Positions 58,264 to 64,000 of a stretch of 64,000 nt of DNA are shown here, in pieces. The translations under genes were made by a program, and so were the position numbers. Under the pieces are notes generated by a model. That model saw only the letters and a program-made list of their open reading frames with translations, was not told where the DNA came from and made no database searches. The stretch's first letter is position 1; every line of letters begins with the position of its first letter. The stretch comes from Paracoccus methylovorus (lineage in GTDB: Bacteria; Pseudomonadota; Alphaproteobacteria; Rhodobacterales; Rhodobacteraceae), in the NCBI RefSeq assembly GCF_016919705.1, contig NZ_CP070371.1, forward strand, positions 897,501 through 961,500, in the 5' to 3' direction.

Positions 58264-59324
58264 GAAGGCACCTCGGTCGCTTGCGCATTGCCATGCAGGT
58301 CATCGGCCAGCGCAGCACCGGCATCCCCGAAACCGGCGCGAATCGCCGCCAGCGCGGCAGCAGGGGTGGGCGCGCGCAAAAGTTCGGCGCGGTTCGGGGC
58401 TCCGTTCGCCCCGGCATACCAGCCCAGATGCTTGCGGGCGACGCGCAGGCCCAGTTCGTGCCCGTAAAGCGACAGGATGTCGTCGTAATGCTCGGCCACC
58501 GCCTCGGCCAATGCCGCACCTTGCGGGATACGGGGCGTGGGCGTGCCCCAAAGCTCATGCGCGATCTGTGCCAGTTTCCACGGCGCACCCTGCGCCCCTC
58601 GCCCGACCATCACCGCATCGGCGCCCGATAGCCGCAAGGCCGCGCGGGCCGAGGCTGCGTCCACCACATCGCCATTGGCGACCAGCGGCGGCCGGCCGGG
58701 CAGGTTCGCAACCTCGCGGATGGCGGCCCAGTCGGCGATGCCGGTATAGAACTGCGCCCGGGTGCGGCCGTGCACGGTCAGCATCCTGATCCCGGCCCCT
58801 GCCGCGCGGCGGGCCAGTTCAGCCGCGTTCAGGCAGTCGTGGTCCCATCCCAGACGCATTTTCAGCGTTACCGGCAGGCCGGGCACGGCCTCGACCACCG
58901 CCTCGATCAGCCGCAAGGCGTGGTCGAGGTCGCGCATCAGCGCCGCGCCCGACAGCCCGCCCGTCACCTTTTTGGCCGGGCAACCCATGTTGATATCGAC
59001 AATCCGCGCGCCCATCCCGGCGACGATCCGCGCCGTCTCGGCCATGGCGCCGGCCTCGCGCCCGGCGATCTGGACGCTGACGGGCAGCAGCCCTTCGGTC
59101 AGCGCCTTGGCGCGCACGGCCGCGCGGGTCGAGGGGCGCGGCGTCACCATCTCGGTCGAGGCAACCATCTCGCTGACCATCAGCCCTGCCCCGCCATGGC
59201 GGGCGACGGCGCGACGGAACGGCAGGTCGGTGATCCCGGCCATGGGGGCCAGAAAGACCGGCGGGCCCAGTCGCGTCGCGCCAAGGGTGATGGGCTTAGT
59301 GGTGATAGGTTCGGACAATGTCAT
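58260..59324 (-). CDS. dusB: tRNA-dihydrouridine synthase (DusB/NifR3)
   Basis: 354-residue FMN enzyme that reduces uridines in tRNA. TIM-barrel motifs: FLAPMAGITDLPFR (about residues 22-35), VDINMGCPAKKVTGG with the catalytic Cys, TVHGRTRAQFYTG, VANGDVVDA and VMVGRGAQGAPW. Historically called nifR3 in Rhodobacter, where it heads the ntr operon as here. First gene of the minus-strand block. Confidence 0.95.
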   Translation of the reverse strand: MTLSEPITTKPITLGATRLGPPVFLAPMAGITDLPFRRAVARHGGAGLMVSEMVASTEMVTPRPSTRAAVRAKALTEGLLPVSVQIAGREAGAMAETARIVAGMGARIVDINMGCPAKKVTGGLSGAALMRDLDHALRLIEAVVEAVPGLPVTLKMRLGWDHDCLNAAELARRAAGAGIRMLTVHGRTRAQFYTGIADWAAIREVANLPGRPPLVANGDVVDAASARAALRLSGADAVMVGRGAQGAPWKLAQIAHELWGTPTPRIPQGAALAEAVAEHYDDILSLYGHELGLRVARKHLGWYAGANGAPNRAELLRAPTPAAALAAIRAGFGDAGAALADDLHGNAQATEVPS

Positions 59325-59552
59325 GGGAAACTCGTATGCCAGCAGGCGGGGATGCGAAAGAAAACGGCGTCTGCCTGATCGAAAGGCTTTCCTGCCGCGC
59401 CGGATTTTGCCGCTTTTTCGTGCTTCATGCCTAAATAGGTAGCATATCCGGCTTCGTCAAATGTCGCGGAGCTTCAGGCCGGCTGTCGCAACCGCTCTGG
59501 TTTGTGGGTGGCGCGGCAGCTAGGCTTTCCCCGCAAGCTGGGAGTGCGCGCG

Positions 59553-60935
59553 ATGTTTCTTTCCGTCTTCGACATATTCAAGATCGGAGTCGGCCCCTCT
59601 TCGTCCCATACCATGGGGCCAATGGTGGCCGGAGGGCGCTTTCTTGACGCGCTGCGCGCGCAACCCTTTCGCGCCCACGGGCTGCGGGCCAGCCTGCACG
59701 GCAGCCTGGCGTTTACCGGCAAGGGCCATGCCACCGACCGCGCCACCATTCTGGGTCTCGCCGGTTTCCTGCCCGAAACCATGGATCAGGAAAGGGCCGA
59801 GGCCGCGTTGGCGCAAAACCGCGAAACCGGGCTTTTGTCCCCGCAAGGTCTGGGCGATCTGGCGTTCGACCCGACGCGCGAGCTGATCTTTGATTATGAC
59901 CGCGCTTTGCCCGGCCATGCCAACGGCATGATCCTGATGGCGACCGACGCGCAGGGCGACGTGATTTTTCGCGAAACCTATTATTCCATTGGCGGCGGCT
60001 TCGTGCTGACCGAGGCAGAACTGGCCGCGCGCGGCGACGAGACCCGGACCGACGCCGCACCCAAGGTGCCCTACCCCTTTGCCTTGGCCGCCGAGATGCT
60101 GGAAATGGCCGAGAAATCCGGCAAATCCATCGCAGCCATGAAACGCGAGAACGAGCGCATCTTTCGCGGCGATGCCCAGATTTCAGCCGGTATCCACAAC
60201 ATCTGGCAAGTCATGCGCGACTGCATGGACCGGGGTCTGGCCACGCGCGGCATCTTGCCCGGCGGATTGTCGATCCGCCGCCGCGCCGCAGCCATTCATG
60301 AGGCGCTGAAGGCCGAGGCAGGGATGAACCTGACCGCGCCGCATGTCATCAACGACTGGATGTCGATCTATGCCATGGCCGTGAACGAGGAAAACGCCGC
60401 TGGCGGACAGGTCGTCACCGCACCGACCAATGGCGCGGCAGGCGTGGTCCCGGCGGTAATCCGCTATTGGCTGGACCATGTGCCCGGCGCCTCGGAACGC
60501 CAGCTCGACGAATTCATGCTGACTGCGGCGGCCATCGGCGGGCTGATCAAGCACAATGCCTCGATCTCAGGTGCGGAATGCGGCTGCCAGGCCGAGGTCG
60601 GATCGGCCAGCGCCATGGCGGCGGCCGGGATCTGCGCCGTCATGGGCGGCACCCCGCAGCAAGTTGAAAATGCCGCTGAAATCGCGCTTGAGCATCATCT
60701 TGGCATGACCTGCGACCCCGTGAAGGGGCTGGTGCAGGTGCCCTGCATCGAGCGTAACGGCTTGGGCGCGATCAAGGCGGTTTCGGCGGCATCGCTGGCG
60801 CTGCGCGGCGACGGCCAGCATTTCGTGCCGCTGGACGCCGCCATCGAAACCATGCGCCAGACCGGCCGCGACATGAGCGACAAATATAAAGAGACCTCGT
60901 TGGGCGGGCTGGCCGTCAATGTCCCCAACTGCTGA
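59553..60935 (+). CDS. sdaA: L-serine ammonia-lyase (iron-sulfur, single chain)
   Basis: 460-residue enzyme converting L-serine to pyruvate and ammonium with a 4Fe-4S cluster. The N-terminal beta domain has [17 protein letters not shown]. The C-terminal alpha domain has [42 protein letters not shown] and the cluster cysteines there. The ATG at 59553 gives the canonical MFLSVFD start after GGGAG; the longer reading to 59502 is rejected. Divergent from dusB with a 228-base gap. Confidence 0.96.
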   Translation: MFLSVFDIFKIGVGPSSSHTMGPMVAGGRFLDALRAQPFRAHGLRASLHGSLAFTGKGHATDRATILGLAGFLPETMDQERAEAALAQNRETGLLSPQGLGDLAFDPTRELIFDYDRALPGHANGMILMATDAQGDVIFRETYYSIGGGFVLTEAELAARGDETRTDAAPKVPYPFALAAEMLEMAEKSGKSIAAMKRENERIFRGDAQISAGIHNIWQVMRDCMDRGLATRGILPGGLSIRRRAAAIHEALKAEAGMNLTAPHVINDWMSIYAMAVNEENAAGGQVVTAPTNGAAGVVPAVIRYWLDHVPGASERQLDEFMLTAAAIGGLIKHNASISGAECGCQAEVGSASAMAAAGICAVMGGTPQQVENAAEIALEHHLGMTCDPVKGLVQVPCIERNGLGAIKAVSAASLALRGDGQHFVPLDAAIETMRQTGRDMSDKYKETSLGGLAVNVPNC

Positions 60936-60959
60936 GCGGCGTGCAAAGAATCGCGCAAA

Positions 60960-60983
60960 CCCCGGCTTTGACCATGGCCGGGG
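60960..60983 (+). terminator. Hairpin after sdaA
   Basis: A 7-bp stem CCCCGGC / GCCGGGG with a 10-nt loop, 24 bases after the sdaA stop. It lacks a T-run, so termination would be weak or Rho-assisted. Confidence 0.35.
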
Positions 60984-61062
60984 CGTGTCGGTGCTTGCCC
61001 AAACCCCGGCCTTCCTGTAGCCAATCAGCATAAGCAAAACCCAAGGAACCGGGACAGAGCAG

Positions 61063-61968
61063 ATGAAATTTCGTTCGGCATTCGCCGTCCTTTCGATGAC
61101 TGTGGCCCTCGCCGCCTGCGGTGAATTGCCCTTCCAGAAATCGGCCGAGTCCGAGACCCCCTCCCATTCTGGCCCGCCCAGCGTTTCACCGCTGGAACAA
61201 CCGATCGAAACCGGGACTGAGGGCAAGGCCGTGGCCACCGCCGAGGCCAGCACCCTTAACACCGCCATTTTCCGTGCCACCGGCAGCGGCTGGACCGTAA
61301 CAGCATCCGACAACACCGCCGTCTACGAACGCCCCGGTGCGAAATCGGTCGGCGTCACCGTGCGGCGCATGGCCTATGGTCGCGGCGTGGAATTCATCGG
61401 CACCATGAACGGTTCGGTCTTCGCACTGAACATTCAAGCGGCGGAATGCCAGATGGGCGACCAGAAAACGCCCTTCACCGCGCGCCTGCGCGTGGGCAGC
61501 CAACGTCTGAGCGGTTGTGCTGCGCCCACCGACACGATGCCCAAGGCGCAAGTGCGCGCCTCGTCGGCGACACCGAAGCCCAAGACCACGCCGAAACCCA
61601 CAGCGCCGGCCGCCAAGCCCGAGGCCGCGCCTGCGGATGAAACCCCGACGACGACTCCGACGACCGGAACGACGCAGGGAACGGCGCCCGAGGCGATGCC
61701 GGCCCCGCCGACAGTGACGGCGCCGGAAACAGGCACGCCGGCCGAAACGCCCTCCTCCGGCAGCAGCAACACGACCGAAGGCACGGTGACCGAGAGCCCG
61801 GCGGTGGAAACCCCTGCCCCTTCGGCCGCGCCCTCGACGACGCCCGCCCCGGCTGCCGAAACCCCGACCCCGGACAGCCCCTCGGCAAGCGGCGGCGGGT
61901 CTGATGCGACGGATGCCGTGCCGGTGCCCGCTCCGATCCTGCCCGAACCGCCCGCCCCGAGCGAATGA
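61063..61968 (+). CDS. Putative lipoprotein with COG3650-like domain and Pro/Thr-rich tail
   Basis: 301-residue exported protein. The signal peptide ends in lipobox LAAC with Cys19. A domain at about 60-150 has RRMAYGRGVEFIGTMNGSVF, AAECQMGD and LRVGSQRLSGCA. This resembles an uncharacterised COG3650-type domain that often ends in a conserved GCA. From about residue 165 to the end the sequence is low-complexity Pro/Ala/Thr/Glu, probably a disordered or wall-spanning segment. Its place 92 bases before the YjbH-like gene suggests an envelope role. Function unknown. Confidence 0.75.
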   Translation: MKFRSAFAVLSMTVALAACGELPFQKSAESETPSHSGPPSVSPLEQPIETGTEGKAVATAEASTLNTAIFRATGSGWTVTASDNTAVYERPGAKSVGVTVRRMAYGRGVEFIGTMNGSVFALNIQAAECQMGDQKTPFTARLRVGSQRLSGCAAPTDTMPKAQVRASSATPKPKTTPKPTAPAAKPEAAPADETPTTTPTTGTTQGTAPEAMPAPPTVTAPETGTPAETPSSGSSNTTEGTVTESPAVETPAPSAAPSTTPAPAAETPTPDSPSASGGGSDATDAVPVPAPILPEPPAPSE

Positions 61969-62060
61969 AGCCAAGCGAACCGGGCGCCGCAGGGCCAACC
62001 GCGGCGCCCCGTCCACAACCCGCCACCCCCGCTGCGGGCCACGACCTGAGAGGAGCCGCG

Positions 62061-64000
62061 ATGCGCGCCCATACGATCCTTACCCGCCGCCTGCTGGCCT
62101 CGACCGTGCCGGTGGCGTTGCTTCTGGGTCTCGGCATCAGCCCGGCCCATACCGACCCGATGATTGGCAATGTGCTCAACAGCTACGGCCTGCCGGGTGG
62201 TGTCGAAACACCGACCGCAGAGATGCTGCCCGACGGAACCTTGGGCGGCACTTTGTCCTATAACGGTTTGGGACGGCGTCATAACATCATCTTCCAGCTT
62301 CATCCCCGCATCACGACCGCCTTCCGTTATGCGCGGGTCGAGGGAATGGAAGACCATATTGATGCCCTCGATAACCATATCTGGGACCGCTCCTTCGACA
62401 TCCGCTTCCAGGTTCTGGATGAATCGGGTTGGCGGCCCGCAGTCGCAGTCGGGCTTCAGGACTTTCTGGGCACCGGGGTCTATTCCGGCGAATACATCGT
62501 CGCCAGCAAGACCATTACCCCGAAGATTCGTGCCAGTCTTGGCGTTGGCTGGGGTCGTCTGGCCGGCAAGCTTCGCGAATCGGATGACGATTTGGGGGGT
62601 AAACCAAATGTCGACCAATGGTTTTCGGGCAGTCCCAAGCCTTTCGGCTCGGTCGCGTGGCAGGTCAACGAAAAGCTGAGCCTGGTCGCCGAATACTCCA
62701 GCGACAAATACGCACCCGAGACGCGGAGGGGGACCGAAGAGGCACCCGGCAGCCATTTCAACCTTGGCGCGTATTACACCTTCAACCCCAGCTACCAGCT
62801 TGGGCTTTATACACTGGGCGGGGACGTTTTTGGTGCTCAGTTCAGTTTTGCGCTGAATCCGCGCAATGCTCCCTTCCCTTCGGGGTTGGAAAAGGCGCCG
62901 GCGCCGGTTCGGACGCGCCCCGCACCCTCGGCTGATCCCGAGGGTTGGGCGGGCGCATGGTCCGCAGATCCGACCGCACAGCCCGCGATCCAGACTGTCC
63001 TGGCCAATGCACTGGCTGATGAGGGGCAGGTGCTGGAATCGATGTCGCTGTCGGCAAACCGGGCCGAGGTGCGCATCCGCAACACCCGCTATATCCAGCA
63101 GGCCGAGGCCGTCGGCCGCACCGCACGACTGATGACGCGGGCTCTGCCCCCATCCGTCGAGACATTGGTCATCACCTCGAATTCCGAGGGGATGGCGACA
63201 TCGTCGGTCGTGCTGCGCCGTTCGGATGTCGAGCGGTTGGAAAATACCGAGGCCGGCAAGATTGCCGCGGCATCGCAACTGGTAGATGCGACGCCGCGTC
63301 CGGGCGATCTGGTGACCACACCGGACCTGTTCCCGCGCTTCCGCTGGAGCCTTGGCCCCTATCTCGACATCGGCTTGTTCGATCCCGAGGATCCCTTGCG
63401 TTACGAAGTCGGCGCCGAGGCAAGAGCCAGCTACGAGATCATGCCGGGCTTGATTGTAACGGGTAGCGTGCGTCAGCGCGCTTTCGGAAATATGGATCAA
63501 AGCGGGCCTGCCATCCCACCTGAGCTTAACGGTGGGAAAAGAGGCGATCACTACAGCGCGGACGAATATAAAGCCGATCCCAGTCTCGAGACATCTCCTG
63601 GCGGGATCCCGCGCGTCCGCTCTGACACCAGAATGTACACCGGTCGCACTTCGCCAACCATCCCCGAGCTTACGCTGGCTTGGTATGCTCAGCCCACATC
63701 GCAGATTTATACCCGGGTGACGGTAGGCCTGCTGGAGCGCGCCTATGGCGGCGTTTCGGGCGAAGTGCTGTGGAAACCCGCGACCTCGCCGCTGGCTTTC
63801 GGGGCAGAGATCAACCGCGTGCGCAAGCGTGATTTCGACGATGTTTTCGGCTTCCGCGATTACGAAGTTACGACCGGGCACCTGTCGGCTTACTATGAGT
63901 TTGCCAACGGTTTCACCGCACAGTTGGATGTCGGAAAATACCTGGCGGGTGACAAAGGTGCGACTTTCACTCTGACGCGGGAATTCGCCAACGGCTGGCG
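62061..64000 (+). CDS. YjbH-type outer-membrane protein (exopolysaccharide-associated), 3' end outside the window
   Basis: 646 codons are visible, and the frame is open to the window edge. A signal peptide (MRAHTILTRRLLASTVPVALLLGLG, cleaved about residue 30) precedes YjbH/DUF940 motifs: NSYGLPGGVETPTAEMLPDGTLG, LSYNGLGRRHNIIFQLHPRI, AVGLQDFLGTGVYSGEYIVASK, FKLRESDD-like spacing and HFNLGAYYTF. Later VTVGLLERAYGGVSGEVLWKP and RDYEVTTGHLSAYYEF mark the second beta-barrel part. YjbH proteins are thought to help export an extracellular polysaccharide. The ATG at 62061 has AGAGGAG upstream. The partner genes yjbE-G are not seen here. Confidence 0.9.
   Translation, partial: MRAHTILTRRLLASTVPVALLLGLGISPAHTDPMIGNVLNSYGLPGGVETPTAEMLPDGTLGGTLSYNGLGRRHNIIFQLHPRITTAFRYARVEGMEDHIDALDNHIWDRSFDIRFQVLDESGWRPAVAVGLQDFLGTGVYSGEYIVASKTITPKIRASLGVGWGRLAGKLRESDDDLGGKPNVDQWFSGSPKPFGSVAWQVNEKLSLVAEYSSDKYAPETRRGTEEAPGSHFNLGAYYTFNPSYQLGLYTLGGDVFGAQFSFALNPRNAPFPSGLEKAPAPVRTRPAPSADPEGWAGAWSADPTAQPAIQTVLANALADEGQVLESMSLSANRAEVRIRNTRYIQQAEAVGRTARLMTRALPPSVETLVITSNSEGMATSSVVLRRSDVERLENTEAGKIAAASQLVDATPRPGDLVTTPDLFPRFRWSLGPYLDIGLFDPEDPLRYEVGAEARASYEIMPGLIVTGSVRQRAFGNMDQSGPAIPPELNGGKRGDHYSADEYKADPSLETSPGGIPRVRSDTRMYTGRTSPTIPELTLAWYAQPTSQIYTRVTVGLLERAYGGVSGEVLWKPATSPLAFGAEINRVRKRDFDDVFGFRDYEVTTGHLSAYYEFANGFTAQLDVGKYLAGDKGATFTLTREFANGW

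Noticed and set aside
61434..63881. 815-codon antisense frame opposite the lipoprotein and YjbH genes
   Set aside because: No domain signs or ribosome site; the opposite strand has a signal peptide, lipobox and YjbH motifs.

Overview
The window looks like chromosomal DNA of a Paracoccus-type alphaproteobacterium (Rhodobacterales). Evidence: GC-rich coding throughout, a form IC RuBisCO operon, and the dusB-ntrB-ntrC-ntrY-ntrX-trkA-hfq-hflX order known from Rhodobacter relatives. NtrC here lacks GAFTGA, as in Rhodobacter. Genus is inferred, not shown.

Layout. 1-6.0 kb: a dipeptide-type ABC permease (cut by the window edge) and its binding protein, a DUF72 protein, a GlxA-type regulator and an MFS transporter, all on the minus strand. 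6.2-15.1 kb: cbbR divergent from cbbF-cbbP-cbbT-cbbA-cbbL-cbbS-cbbX, a Calvin-cycle operon with tight or overlapping junctions and a strong hairpin between cbbS and cbbX. 15.2-22.5 kb: a complete branched-chain-amino-acid-type ABC importer with a GMC flavoprotein dehydrogenase downstream and a divergent LysR regulator. 22.6-28.1 kb: five uncharacterised, mostly membrane-associated proteins (two plus-strand, then three coupled minus-strand genes) and a CYTH-CHAD protein. 28.1-32.7 kb: alanine dehydrogenase, a glutathionyl-hydroquinone reductase, efeU-efeO iron uptake and tRNA-Ala(GGC).

32.7-47.0 kb is accessory, decaying DNA. It starts right after the tRNA with a truncated tyrosine recombinase. 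Next come an internally deleted IS5-type element flanked by CTAA, an 849-bp IS5/IS427-type element flanked by CTAG, and AT-rich DNA with an apparent H-NS-like pseudogene. A 2448-bp IS66-type element with an exact 8-bp target duplication then splits a pcaF-type thiolase gene. The thiolase belongs to an acyl-CoA dehydrogenase / CoA-transferase / MFS / 3-hydroxyacyl-CoA dehydrogenase / thiolase set that resembles a dicarboxylate beta-oxidation cluster. That set carries at least two further lesions. A frameshifted EamA transporter and unrecognised fragments follow.

47.1-64 kb returns to core genes. Minus strand: dusB-ntrB-ntrC-ntrY-ntrX-trkA-trkH-hfq-hflX (nitrogen regulation, potassium uptake, RNA chaperone, ribosome GTPase). 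Plus strand: sdaA, a COG3650-like lipoprotein and a YjbH-type outer-membrane protein that runs off the end.

I found no CRISPR array, no rRNA and no clear defence system. The least explained coding material is the 22.6-26.3 kb membrane-protein cluster and the remnants in the 33-36 kb and 45-47 kb stretches.
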